Translations under genes and position numbers: made by a program | The notes under the pieces: model-generated | Told to the model about the DNA's origin: nothing | The model's input: the letters and a program-made list of their open reading frames with translations, nothing else | Databases searched by the model: none | Assembly (NCBI RefSeq): GCF_024599655.1 | Contig: NZ_CP102247.1 | Span: forward strand, 1,612,001-1,676,000 | Direction of reading: 5' to 3' | DNA: 64,000 nt | DNA from: Enterobacter asburiae | GTDB lineage: Bacteria; Pseudomonadota; Gammaproteobacteria; Enterobacterales; Enterobacteriaceae | Shown here: one piece after another, positions 17,617 to 26,139 of the stretch | How positions within the stretch are numbered: position 1 is the first letter of the stretch | How the letters are laid out: each line of letters begins with the position of its first letter

Positions 17617-17711
17617 CGGGTGGCGGCTTCGCCTTACCCGGCCTACAAAAACACAAAAACCGGCTTCAGGGCCGGTTTTTTCGTAGGTCGGGTAAGCGTA
17701 GCGCCACCCGA
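17617..17711. repeat. BIME-like pair of REP repeats flanking a terminator
   Basis: A REP-like unit (17617-17646, GCCGGGTGGCGGCTTCGCC then TTACCCGGC) and an inverted, diverged unit (17682-17711, GTCGGGTAAGCGTAGCGCC then ACCCGAC) surround the uxuA terminator. The same sequence family recurs at 27011 and 30864. Confidence 0.8.
17655..17681. terminator. Bidirectional terminator between uxuA and efpL
   Basis: ACCGGC (17659-17664) and GCCGGT (17671-17676) pair around TTCAGG, with an A run before and a T run after. It serves the convergent uxuA and efpL transcripts. Confidence 0.85.
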
Positions 17712-17723
17712 CAAACGCCGCAA

Positions 17724-18296
17724 TCAGTCAGCGCGACCCATATAGCGTTTTTCTTCGATATGGATGCGGATTTTCTCGCCAGCGGAGAGGTATTCCGGCA
17801 CCTGCACAACCAGGCCGGTCGTCAGGGTCGCCGGTTTGTTGCGGGCACTTGCGGATGCGCCCTTGATACCTGGTGCGGTTTCAACGATTTCCAGATCGAC
17901 GGTCTGTGGCAGCTCCAGCGCCAGCAGTACGCCGTCCCAGGTCAGGACCTGCATGTCAGGCATGCCGCCTTCAGGGATGAACAGCAGCTCTTCTTCAATC
18001 TGATCTTTGGTGAAGATGTACGGGGTGTAATCTTCTTTATCCATGAACACGTATTCATTGCCGTCGATGTAGGAGAAATCAACGTAGCGACGGGTCAGGG
18101 TCACGGTATCGACGATATCGTCACCTTTAAAGCGCTCTTCCACCTTCAGGCCGGTACGCACATCGGCGAAACGCATTTTGTACAGCGTTGCTGCACCACG
18201 GGCGCTCGGGGCCTGAATGTCGATATCTTTCACAATCAGCAGTTTGCCGTTGTAATTCAGCACCATACCTTTCTTAATTTCGTTCGCTCTTGGCAT
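17724..18296 (-). CDS. efpL: Elongation factor P-like protein EfpL (YeiP)
   Basis: 190 residues with the three-domain EF-P fold: an N-terminal KOW-like domain followed by two OB domains. The tip loop APSARGAATLY places an arginine at residue 33, where canonical EF-P has its modified lysine, the defining feature of EfpL. EfpL relieves ribosome stalling at polyproline and certain other motifs. An upstream in-frame start exists, but MPRANEIKKG at 18296 is the conserved beginning. It converges on uxuA across the terminator. Confidence 0.95.
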   Translation of the reverse strand: MPRANEIKKGMVLNYNGKLLIVKDIDIQAPSARGAATLYKMRFADVRTGLKVEERFKGDDIVDTVTLTRRYVDFSYIDGNEYVFMDKEDYTPYIFTKDQIEEELLFIPEGGMPDMQVLTWDGVLLALELPQTVDLEIVETAPGIKGASASARNKPATLTTGLVVQVPEYLSAGEKIRIHIEEKRYMGRAD

Positions 18297-18460
18297 TGCA
18301 GTAATCCTGTTTACGGGAGGTAAAAAATATCGCGCCAAATTACTCGCGCGCGGCCTTTCAGGCAAGAGGAATTCGTGGCTTTTGCTATCAATACGCAAAA
18401 GGTGTTACTGTGCGCGCGATGCCCGACTGCGCGGGCGATCGTCAGCGAAAGAGAGCATTT

Positions 18461-18715
18461 ATGGATTGTCGTCCCGATTGTGGCGCGTGCTGTACTGCAC
18501 CGTCCATTTCAAGCCCCATTCCAGGAATGCCGGAGGGCAAGCCTGCCAATACCCGCTGCGTTCAGCTCTCGGAAACGAACCTGTGCATGATCTTTGGCTC
18601 ACCGCTGCGCCCGAAAGTCTGCTCCGGGCTTCAGCCCGCTGCCGAAATGTGTGGCAGCACGCGAGGGCAGGCGATGACGTACCTTCTTGAGCTGGAAGCG
18701 CTCACCGCGCCCTAA
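18461..18715 (+). CDS. yeiW: Cysteine-rich YkgJ/UPF0153-type protein YeiW
   Basis: 84 residues starting MDCRPDCGACC at ATG 18461, preceded by GAGAG; longer in-frame starts upstream add sequence not found in the family. The protein carries seven or more cysteines including CRPDCGACC, CVQL and EMCG, a pattern of the YkgJ family thought to bind zinc or an iron-sulfur cluster. The function is unknown. Its last four bases overlap the setB stop in a convergent arrangement. Confidence 0.85.
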   Translation: MDCRPDCGACCTAPSISSPIPGMPEGKPANTRCVQLSETNLCMIFGSPLRPKVCSGLQPAAEMCGSTRGQAMTYLLELEALTAP

Positions 18716-19893
18716 ACGTCTTTAATCCTCGCCAGGCAGCCGATCGTCAGGGTACACATCACCAGCGCAATCCAGAACACCGTGTGATAGTTCCAGATTT
18801 CGGCCACAACACCGGCCATTGAGCCCGCGATAATCCAGCCCACGCGGGTGGTATTAGTATAAAGGGTGGTGGCAGAGCCTGCCTGACCCGGCATCAGATC
18901 CTGGAAGTAGAGCATGCCTATCCCGGCGAGAATGCCAATATAGATGGCGTTCAGCAGCTGTAAAGCCAGCAACAGCCCCGGCGTATGTACCGTCAGCATA
19001 CCGATATAGAACAGCAGACCGGCGATGGCGGCAATGCGCATTAAAAAACGCTTTCCGAAGCGCTTTGCGTAATAGCCCGCAATGAGCATCGTCGGGATCT
19101 CAAGCCCGGCCGCGGTGCCCATCATGATGCCCGCCAGCTTCTCCGACAGGTGCAGTTCATCAATAATAAACAGCGGCATATTGATGATATACAGGCTGTT
19201 GGTGCCCCACATCAGCGTGCAGATAACAAACAGGAGCAGGGCATCACGGCGGTTACGGCGCGGCGCTTCCAGCACGCCCGTTGCCACTTTGGGCTCTTTG
19301 CGCATGGACGGCAGGAAGAACCACACCAGCGCGCCGCACACCACAAACGCGACGGCCGCACTGAGGTACATCACCGTAAAGCCAAAACCCATCGCCAGCG
19401 CGTAGGCCAGCGGCGGGCCAATCACCCACGCCAGCGACACCTGAGCGCGCAGGACAGAGCTGAACATCACCGCTTCACGTCCGGTATGGTCCGCGTGTTC
19501 GCGAGCAAGGGCGAATAGCTGAGGGTTCGCCGTTGAGCCAAAGCTGCTCAGGAATACCCCGACGAAGAGCAGAATGAAATAGTTGCGGTTCCAGGCAAAC
19601 AGAACGCAGGCCATGACCCCCAGCAGACAGCAGAAAACGATCAGGCTTTTACGATCGCCTTTTCTGTCGGAGCGTCCCGCCAGAAACTGGCTGACCAGGA
19701 TGCCGATGATGGCGCTTCCGGTAAAAAAGAAGCCGACCATTGCCGGGCGGACGTGAACCTCATTTGTCAGGAATAAGCTCAATGTCGGCGTCTGTAACGC
19801 ACCGGCAATGCCCGTGAAGAAGGCTACAACCAGGAATGCCGCAGAGGTCAAATCAAAGGGCTTCGGCGAGACGGCCGCAGGGGTGTTATGCAT
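18712..19893 (-). CDS. setB: Sugar efflux transporter SetB
   Basis: 393 residues with 12 predicted membrane helices, full-length match to E. coli SetB of the SET branch of the major facilitator superfamily. The conserved loop 2-3 motif is SQFLAGRSDRKGDRKSL (about 69-85). In E. coli it exports lactose, glucose and some aminoglycoside-like glycosides. It is divergent from the fructose operon across a 361-base regulatory region, which agrees with a role in sugar stress. Confidence 0.93.
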   Translation of the reverse strand: MHNTPAAVSPKPFDLTSAAFLVVAFFTGIAGALQTPTLSLFLTNEVHVRPAMVGFFFTGSAIIGILVSQFLAGRSDRKGDRKSLIVFCCLLGVMACVLFAWNRNYFILLFVGVFLSSFGSTANPQLFALAREHADHTGREAVMFSSVLRAQVSLAWVIGPPLAYALAMGFGFTVMYLSAAVAFVVCGALVWFFLPSMRKEPKVATGVLEAPRRNRRDALLLFVICTLMWGTNSLYIINMPLFIIDELHLSEKLAGIMMGTAAGLEIPTMLIAGYYAKRFGKRFLMRIAAIAGLLFYIGMLTVHTPGLLLALQLLNAIYIGILAGIGMLYFQDLMPGQAGSATTLYTNTTRVGWIIAGSMAGVVAEIWNYHTVFWIALVMCTLTIGCLARIKDV

Positions 19894-20153
19894 GTTTTAT
19901 AATTAGCGAGTAGCAGAGAGGGCCGGAGTTTACGCCGTCAGCTAAAAAATAAACAGTGGGTGCGGTCAATAATGCCACGAAAAATCAAAATGGCATTTCA
20001 ACTTATCTCTCATCCGGCTGAACTTAGCTGAAACTGTCTTGCTGAACTTCAGCAAAATTCAGCTGAACGAAGAAGAAATGTGCTGTATCTCTAAATTCTG
20101 AGATCGGAAATACGAGTTTACTTGCAAGACATTGCAGAAAGCGCAAGACTTTT

Positions 20154-20165
20154 TGAAACGTTTCA
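20154..20165. promoter_or_regulatory. Cra (FruR) operator, upstream copy
   Basis: TGAAACGTTTCA is a perfect palindrome matching the Cra consensus TGAAACGTTTCA. It lies 90 bases before fruB. E. coli fruBKA also has two Cra sites, released by fructose 1-phosphate. Confidence 0.9.
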
Positions 20166-20220
20166 GCGCTATCTTGTTTTAACAAACGGAGCAGGCTAGC
20201 GCATTTTTTCTCATTAAAGC

Positions 20221-20232
20221 TGAAACGATTCA
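20221..20232. promoter_or_regulatory. Cra (FruR) operator, downstream copy
   Basis: TGAAACGATTCA, preceded by GC, differs from the Cra consensus at one base and lies 22 bases before the fruB start. Confidence 0.88.
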
Positions 20233-20254
20233 AGTTCAGCAGGAGTGGAGAACC

Positions 20255-21385
20255 ATGTTCCAGTTATCTGTTCAGGATATCCACCCGGGCGCTCAGGCCG
20301 GGGATAAAGAAGAGGCTATTCGCCAGGTTGCCGCTGCGCTTGTGCAGGCGGGTAACGTCGCGGACGGCTATGTAAACGGCATGCTGGCCCGCGAGCAGCA
20401 GACCTCAACCTTCCTCGGCAATGGCATTGCCATTCCGCACGGCACAACCGACACCCGCGATCAGGTGTTGAAAACCGGCGTTCAGGTTTATCAGTTCCCG
20501 CAGGGCGTGCTCTGGGGCGACGGTCAGGTGGCCTACGTGGCTATCGGTATCGCGGCCAGCAGCGATGAACACTTAGGCCTGCTGCGTCAGCTGACGCATG
20601 TCCTGAGCGATGACGATGTGGCTGAACAGCTCAAGTCCGCCACCACAGCTGAAGAACTGCGCGCCCTGCTGATGGGCGAAAAACAGAGCGAAGCGCTGAA
20701 ACTGGATAATGAAACGCTGACGCTGGATGTGGCTGCCTCCAATCTTGTGACGCTGCAGGCGCTGAACGCGGGTCGTCTGAAAGAAGCCGGCGCGGCGGAT
20801 GCCACGTTTGTGACGCGCGTCATTAACGATAAGCCGTTGAATCTGGGTCAGGGTATCTGGCTGAACGACAGTGCTGAAGGCAACCTGCGAAGCGCTATCG
20901 CCGTGAGCCGCGCGGCCAATGCGTTTGACGTGGAAGGCGAGCGCGCGGCCATGCTGGTGACCGTGGCGATGAACGACGATCAGCCGGTTTCCGTGCTGAA
21001 GCGTCTGGGCGATCTGCTGCTGAACAACAAAGCTGAAAAACTGCTGAACGCTGATGCCTCCACCGTGCTGGCACTGCTGACCAGTGATGATGCGCCGACT
21101 GAAGACGTGCAGACCGCTGAGTTCGTGGTACGTAACGAGCACGGCCTGCATGCCCGTCCGGGCACCATGCTGGTGAATACCATTAAACAATTCGAGAGTG
21201 AGATCACCGTGGCGAATCTTGATGGCACGGGCAAACCGGCCAACGGCCGTAGTCTGATGAAAGTTGTCGCGCTGGGCGTGAAGAAAGGCCACCGTCTGCG
21301 TTTCACCGCGCAGGGTGCCGATGCTGAACAGGCGCTGAAAGCGATTGGCGATGCCATCGCGGCGGGTCTGGGGGAGGGCGCATAA
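20255..21385 (+). CDS. fruB: Fructose PTS diphosphoryl-transfer protein (EIIA-M-FPr)
   Basis: 376 residues. The N-terminal EIIA domain (about 1-145) has the phospho-accepting His62 in IAIPHGTTD. A linker domain (about 150-275) follows, then a C-terminal HPr-like FPr domain (about 285-376) with His299 in NEHGLHARPG. It relays phosphate from enzyme I to FruA. ATG 20255 follows AGGAG. It is first in the fruBKA operon, controlled by Cra, and its stop overlaps the fruK start by one base. Confidence 0.97.
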   Translation: MFQLSVQDIHPGAQAGDKEEAIRQVAAALVQAGNVADGYVNGMLAREQQTSTFLGNGIAIPHGTTDTRDQVLKTGVQVYQFPQGVLWGDGQVAYVAIGIAASSDEHLGLLRQLTHVLSDDDVAEQLKSATTAEELRALLMGEKQSEALKLDNETLTLDVAASNLVTLQALNAGRLKEAGAADATFVTRVINDKPLNLGQGIWLNDSAEGNLRSAIAVSRAANAFDVEGERAAMLVTVAMNDDQPVSVLKRLGDLLLNNKAEKLLNADASTVLALLTSDDAPTEDVQTAEFVVRNEHGLHARPGTMLVNTIKQFESEITVANLDGTGKPANGRSLMKVVALGVKKGHRLRFTAQGADAEQALKAIGDAIAAGLGEGA

Positions 21386-22323
21386 TGAGCAGACGTGTTG
21401 CGACTATTACGCTGAACCCGGCTTATGACCTGGTAGGATTTTGCCCGGAAATTGAGCGCGGCGAAGTCAACCTCGTGCGTACCACTGGCCTGCATGCTGC
21501 GGGTAAAGGGATTAACGTCGCGAAAGTGCTCAAGGATCTCGGTATCGACGTCACCGTGGGTGGATTCCTCGGTAAAGATAACCAGGATGGTTTCCAGCAG
21601 CTGTTCAGCGAGCTGGGTATTGCCAACCGTTTTCAGGTTGTTCAGGGCCGTACCCGCATCAACGTTAAGCTGACGGAGAAAGACGGTGAAGTGACCGATC
21701 TGAACTTCTCTGGCTTCGAAGTGACGCCGTCAGACTGGGAGCGTTTTGTTAACGACTCTCTGACCTGGCTTGGTCAGTTTGACATGGTCTGCGTCAGCGG
21801 CAGCCTACCGTCCGGCGTCAGCCCGGAAGCGTTTACCGACTGGATGACGCGTCTGCGCAGCCAGTGCCCGTGCATCATTTTTGACAGCAGCCGCGACGCG
21901 CTGGTTGCCGGTCTGAAAGCCTCGCCGTGGCTGGTGAAGCCGAATCGCCGCGAGCTGGAGATCTGGGCGGGTCGTAAGCTGCCAGAATTAAAAGATGTGA
22001 TTGACGCTGCCCATGCGCTGCGCGAGCAGGGTATCGCTCACGTGGTGATCTCTCTTGGTGCAGAAGGCGCGCTGTGGGTTAACGCGTCTGGTGAATGGAT
22101 CGCCAAACCGCCGTCAATGGAAGTTGTCAGCACCGTTGGCGCAGGGGATTCTATGGTTGGCGGCCTGATTTATGGTCTGCTGATGCGTGAATCCAGTGAA
22201 CATACTTTACGTCTTGCCACCGCCGTTGCTGCCCTGGCCGTAAGCCAGAGCAATGTCGGCATTACCGATCGTACCCAGTTAGCCGCGATGATGGCGCGCG
22301 TTGACTTAAAACCTTTTAACTAA
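21385..22323 (+). CDS. fruK: 1-phosphofructokinase
   Basis: 312 residues, PfkB ribokinase-like family. The N-terminal motif GKGINVAKVLKDLG (about 37-50) and the C-terminal motif STVGAGDSMVGGLIYG, with the catalytic aspartate in GAGD, are both present. It phosphorylates fructose 1-phosphate to fructose 1,6-bisphosphate in the cytoplasm and so removes the Cra inducer. The ATG overlaps the fruB stop (TAATG), indicating translational coupling. Confidence 0.97.
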   Translation: MSRRVATITLNPAYDLVGFCPEIERGEVNLVRTTGLHAAGKGINVAKVLKDLGIDVTVGGFLGKDNQDGFQQLFSELGIANRFQVVQGRTRINVKLTEKDGEVTDLNFSGFEVTPSDWERFVNDSLTWLGQFDMVCVSGSLPSGVSPEAFTDWMTRLRSQCPCIIFDSSRDALVAGLKASPWLVKPNRRELEIWAGRKLPELKDVIDAAHALREQGIAHVVISLGAEGALWVNASGEWIAKPPSMEVVSTVGAGDSMVGGLIYGLLMRESSEHTLRLATAVAALAVSQSNVGITDRTQLAAMMARVDLKPFN

Positions 22324-22339
22324 CAGCAGGAGAGGAATA

Positions 22340-24025
22340 ATGAAAACGCTGCTGATCATTGACTCCGGTCTCGGACAGGCCCGCGCCTATATGGCGAAGA
22401 CCTTGCTGGGCGCGGCGGCACAAAAAGCACATCTGGACATTATCGATAATCCAGGCGATGCAGAACTGGCCATTGTACTGGGCGACAAAATCCCGGCTGA
22501 CAGTGCGCTGAACGGCAAAAAAGTGTGGCTGGGCGATATTAATCGCGCGGTGGCACATCCGGAACTGTTCCTGAGCGAAGCGAAAGGTCACGCGTCTGTC
22601 TACAGCGCGCCTGTCGCAACGGCACCGGCTGCGGCTGCGGGTCCGAAACGCGTTGTCGCGGTGACGGCCTGTCCGACAGGCGTGGCGCACACCTTTATGG
22701 CAGCTGAAGCCATTGAAACCGAAGCGAAAAAACGCGGCTGGTGGGTAAAAGTTGAAACGCGCGGCTCCGTTGGCGCGGGCAATGCGATTACCCCTGAAGA
22801 AGTGGCGGAAGCCGATCTGGTGATCGTGGCGGCGGATATCGAAGTGGACCTGGCGAAATTTGCCGGTAAGCCCATGTACCGTACGTCTACCGGCCTGGCG
22901 CTGAAAAAGACCGCGCAGGAGTTTGATAAAGCGCTGGTGGAGGCGAAGCCGTATCAGGCAACCGGCGCGCGTCAAACCGCGACGGAAGGTAAGAAAGAGT
23001 CTGCAGGCGCCTATCGCCATCTGTTGACCGGTGTGTCATACATGCTGCCAATGGTGGTTGCGGGTGGTCTGTGTATTGCCCTCTCGTTCGCATTTGGTAT
23101 TACCGCGTTTAAAGAGCAAGGCACGCTGGCCGCTGCGTTAATGCAGATTGGCGGCGGATCCGCGTTCGCACTGATGGTCCCCGTTCTGGCAGGCTTTATT
23201 GCCTTCTCCATCGCTGACCGTCCTGGCCTGACGCCGGGCCTTATCGGCGGTATGCTGGCCGTGAGCACCGGTTCTGGCTTTATCGGCGGTATTATCGCGG
23301 GCTTCCTGGCCGGTTACGTCGCGAAGCTCATCAGCTCGAAGCTCAAGCTGCCGCAGAGTATGGAAGCGCTGAAGCCGATTCTGATCATCCCGCTGATTTC
23401 CAGCCTGGTGGTTGGTCTGGCGATGATTTACCTGATTGGTAAGCCGGTTGCGGGCATCCTGGCGGGTCTGACCCACTGGCTGCAAACCATGGGTACCGCG
23501 AACGCGGTTCTGCTGGGTGCAATCCTCGGTGGCATGATGTGTACCGACATGGGTGGTCCGGTGAACAAAGCGGCGTACGCCTTTGGTGTTGGCCTGCTGA
23601 GTACCCAGACCTACGCGCCGATGGCAGCCATCATGGCGGCAGGCATGGTGCCTCCTCTGGCGCTCGGCCTGGCGACGATTATTGCCCGTCGTAAGTTCGA
23701 TAAAGCACAGCAGGAAGGCGGCAAAGCGGCGCTGGTTCTGGGCTTGTGCTTCATCACCGAAGGGGCGATTCCCTTCGCGGCTCGTGACCCAATGCGTGTA
23801 CTGCCGTGCTGTATCGCGGGTGGCGCGGTAACGGGTGCAATCTCCATGGCGATTGGCGCGAAGCTGATGGCACCACACGGCGGTCTGTTTGTGCTGCTGA
23901 TCCCTGGCGCCATCACCCCGGTCCTGGGCTATCTGCTGGCCATCGTTGCCGGTACACTGGTGGCGGGTCTCTCTTACGCGGTGCTGAAACGTCCGGAAGC
24001 GGAAGTTGTGGCAAAAGCAGCGTAA
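22340..24025 (+). CDS. fruA: Fructose PTS EIIB'BC component
   Basis: 561 residues. A degenerate EIIB' domain (about 1-90) is followed by an active EIIB domain with Cys111 in VTACPTGVAHTFMAAE, then an EIIC membrane domain (about 225-555) with about ten helices. It takes up fructose and delivers fructose 1-phosphate inside. It follows fruK by 16 bases with an AGGAG ribosome binding site and ends the operon at a strong terminator. Confidence 0.97.
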   Translation: MKTLLIIDSGLGQARAYMAKTLLGAAAQKAHLDIIDNPGDAELAIVLGDKIPADSALNGKKVWLGDINRAVAHPELFLSEAKGHASVYSAPVATAPAAAAGPKRVVAVTACPTGVAHTFMAAEAIETEAKKRGWWVKVETRGSVGAGNAITPEEVAEADLVIVAADIEVDLAKFAGKPMYRTSTGLALKKTAQEFDKALVEAKPYQATGARQTATEGKKESAGAYRHLLTGVSYMLPMVVAGGLCIALSFAFGITAFKEQGTLAAALMQIGGGSAFALMVPVLAGFIAFSIADRPGLTPGLIGGMLAVSTGSGFIGGIIAGFLAGYVAKLISSKLKLPQSMEALKPILIIPLISSLVVGLAMIYLIGKPVAGILAGLTHWLQTMGTANAVLLGAILGGMMCTDMGGPVNKAAYAFGVGLLSTQTYAPMAAIMAAGMVPPLALGLATIIARRKFDKAQQEGGKAALVLGLCFITEGAIPFAARDPMRVLPCCIAGGAVTGAISMAIGAKLMAPHGGLFVLLIPGAITPVLGYLLAIVAGTLVAGLSYAVLKRPEAEVVAKAA

Positions 24026-24037
24026 GCGATAAACAAC

Positions 24038-24075
24038 AAAAAAAGCCGGGTTGCATTATGCACCCGGCTTTTTTT
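24038..24075. terminator. Bidirectional terminator between fruA and nfo
   Basis: GCCGGGTTGCA (24045-24055) pairs with TGCACCCGGC (24059-24068) with one bulged T, flanked by an A run and a T run. The nfo stop codon lies inside the T run, so the two convergent genes share it. Confidence 0.9.
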
Positions 24076-24931
24076 ATGCCGCCTGTTCAGCGGTTTGCTG
24101 TGCCTTCAGCCAGGCAATCTCTTCTGCCCAGATGTCCGGATTAATGGTTTCCAACACCATCGGAATACCGTCGAAGCGGGCGTCCTGCATAATGAAGCGG
24201 AACGCATCGTGGCCGATGTTGCCTTCGCCCAGGCTGTGGTGGCGGTCAACGCGGCTGCCGAACGCACTTTTTGCATCGTTCAGGTGCATGCCGCGCAGGT
24301 ACTTAAAGCCCACAATGCGCTCGAACTCATCAAACGTGTTTTTCGTTGCCTCGGTGGTGCGCAGGTCATAACCGGCGGCAAACGCGTGGCAGGTATCAAT
24401 GCACACGCCAACGCGAGATTTATCCTCCACGCCGTCGATAATCGCCGCCAGATGTTCGAACCTAAAGCCGAGGTTGCTGCCCTGACCGGCGGTATTCTCA
24501 ATCACCGCGGTGACGCCTTTGGTCTTGTCCAGCGTGATGTTGATGGACTCGGCAATGCGCGCCAGGCAGGCATCTTCATCGATTTGCATCAGATGGCTAC
24601 CCGGATGGAAGTTCAGCAGCGTCAGCCCCAGCTGTTCGCAGCGCTGTACTTCATCAAGAAACGCCTCGCGGGATTTTTCCAGCGCCTCTTCAACCGGGTG
24701 ACCGAGGTTGATCAGGTAGCTGTCGTGGGGAAGGATCTGGCCTGGCCCGTAGTGGTACTTCTCACAGGCGGCCTTGAAATCATCAATCACCTCAGCGGTG
24801 AGCGCTGCGGCGCGCCACTGGCGCTGGTTTTTGGTGAACAGGGCGAAAGCGGTCGCCTCGATTTCGGCGGCGCGAATGGCGGCATTCGCAAGGCCACCTG
24901 CAGCGCTGACGTGCGCTCCAACATATTTCAT
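24074..24931 (-). CDS. nfo: Endonuclease IV (AP endonuclease)
   Basis: 285 residues, full-length match to E. coli Nfo, a trinuclear zinc TIM-barrel enzyme that cleaves DNA 5' of abasic sites. Metal-binding segments are visible: NFHPGSH, VIENTAGQG, VCIDTCHAFAAGYD, HLNDAKSAFGSRVDRHHSLGEG. It starts MKYVGAHVSAAGG at 24931, preceded by AGGAG. In E. coli it belongs to the SoxRS regulon; no clear SoxS box was seen. In E. coli pseudouridine genes lie between fruA and nfo; here the two abut. Confidence 0.96.
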   Translation of the reverse strand: MKYVGAHVSAAGGLANAAIRAAEIEATAFALFTKNQRQWRAAALTAEVIDDFKAACEKYHYGPGQILPHDSYLINLGHPVEEALEKSREAFLDEVQRCEQLGLTLLNFHPGSHLMQIDEDACLARIAESINITLDKTKGVTAVIENTAGQGSNLGFRFEHLAAIIDGVEDKSRVGVCIDTCHAFAAGYDLRTTEATKNTFDEFERIVGFKYLRGMHLNDAKSAFGSRVDRHHSLGEGNIGHDAFRFIMQDARFDGIPMVLETINPDIWAEEIAWLKAQQTAEQAA

Positions 24932-24995
24932 AAAAAAACTCCTGCTAACCCGAAACGCTTATGATAGCGGGTTAGCAGGAGAAGGACGAGATGGT

Positions 24996-26042
24996 TTATG
25001 CCATCAGGCTATGGACCGCGAGGTTAATCGCACCGCCGCCGACAATCAGCCAGATGAAGAGCACCAGCGCCATCAGCAGCGGTTTGGCACCGGCTTTTTT
25101 CAGCGCGCTGACGTGTGTGGTGACTCCCAGCGCTGCCATGGCCATCGCCAGCAGCACGGTATCCAGCGTCACCAGCATATCCACCACGGCTTTCGGCAGC
25201 AGATGGAAGGAGTTGAAAATCGCCACCACGATAAACAGGATCGCAAACCACGGAATGGTGATTTTGCTTTTCTCGCTGCCGCCTGCCGGTGCCAGCTGCT
25301 TAACCCGCGCCGCGAGGAAAATCAGGAACGGTGCCAGCATCATCACGCGCAGCATTTTGGCAATCACCGCCGCGTTTTCAGCTTCCGGGTTAATGGCATG
25401 TCCTGCCGCCACCACCTGGGCCACTTCGTGCATGGTCGAACCGATATAGATGCCGTAGGTTTCCGGGCTAAACCAGTGCGCCACCAGCGGATACATTGCC
25501 GGGTAGAGGAAGATCGCCAGCGTACCGAAGATCACCACCGTCGCCACCGCCACGGTCACCTTGCTGGCTTCGGCTTTCACGACGGGCTCTGTTGCCAGCA
25601 CCGCCGCCGCTCCGCAGATACTGCTCCCGGCACCGATCAGCCAGCTGGTTTGCTTATCCAGGCCAAAGACTTTCTGGCCGATAAAGCAGGCCAGCAAAAA
25701 GGTGCTGGTCAGGGTCAGGACGTCGATAGCGATTCCGCTCACGCCCACGTCCGCAATCTGCGAAAAGGTGAGACGGAAGCCGTAAAGGATGATCCCGAGA
25801 CGCAGCAGGTGCTGTTTGGCAAAGATCACGCCGCCGTCGCAGGATTTCCAGATATGTGGGTAAACGGTATTTCCCACGACCATGCCCAGCAAAATGGCCA
25901 GCGTCAGCGCGCTAAAACCCGCGCCTGCGATAGCCGGGATGCTGCCGCCCCATAATGCTACGGCGGTCACTGCTGCGCTAAGCGCGAGGCCCGGCACGAA
26001 GTGCCACACTGTACGATGATGTTGTAAGGTGATTTCTGACAT
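24996..26042 (-). CDS. yeiH: UPF0324 inner-membrane protein YeiH
   Basis: 348 residues with about ten hydrophobic helices, matching the YeiH/UPF0324 family of putative sulfate exporters. Recognisable family segments are LRLGIILYGFRLTF and GAGSSICGAAAVLA. The transport activity is not proven. It is divergent from yeiE across a strong palindrome, so YeiE probably controls it. Its start at 26042 follows AAGGAGAAGGTT. Confidence 0.88.
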   Translation of the reverse strand: MSEITLQHHRTVWHFVPGLALSAAVTAVALWGGSIPAIAGAGFSALTLAILLGMVVGNTVYPHIWKSCDGGVIFAKQHLLRLGIILYGFRLTFSQIADVGVSGIAIDVLTLTSTFLLACFIGQKVFGLDKQTSWLIGAGSSICGAAAVLATEPVVKAEASKVTVAVATVVIFGTLAIFLYPAMYPLVAHWFSPETYGIYIGSTMHEVAQVVAAGHAINPEAENAAVIAKMLRVMMLAPFLIFLAARVKQLAPAGGSEKSKITIPWFAILFIVVAIFNSFHLLPKAVVDMLVTLDTVLLAMAMAALGVTTHVSALKKAGAKPLLMALVLFIWLIVGGGAINLAVHSLMA

Positions 26043-26094
26043 AACCTTCTCCTTTGTCTGGCTAAAGGTTACGGCGCTCTGGCTTAAAAATAAA

Positions 26095-26118
26095 ATTGAT
26101 TATATACTTATAATCAAT
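26095..26118. promoter_or_regulatory. Palindromic operator between yeiH and yeiE (probable YeiE site)
   Basis: ATTGATTATA (26095-26104) and its exact complement TATAATCAAT (26109-26118) flank TACT. The site has the T-N11-A form of LysR-type boxes and lies 22 bases before the yeiE start, as expected for autoregulation. An identical 11-base stretch, TACTTATAATC, recurs upstream of lysP at 27071-27081. Confidence 0.7.
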
Positions 26119-26139
26119 CTATATAAGTGGTAAGCAACC

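Larger units (their letters stand above)
19894..20254. other. setB-fruB divergent regulatory region
   Basis: 361 bases without a real gene. The right part holds two Cra operators, annotated separately. Near 20016-20075 is a cluster of GCTGAA-type half-sites in both orientations, including an inverted TTGCTGAACTTCAGCAA (20039-20055) and TTCAGCTGAA (20059-20068). An antisense 69-codon frame here is an accident of these repeats. Confidence 0.6.

Noticed and set aside
17617..17711. Possible CRISPR-like repeats
   Set aside because: Units are inverted pairs of REP type, only one or two per site, without regular spacers or cas genes.
20024..20233. 69-codon minus-strand frame upstream of fruB
   Set aside because: It runs through both Cra operators and inverted repeats and has no homology; the region is regulatory.
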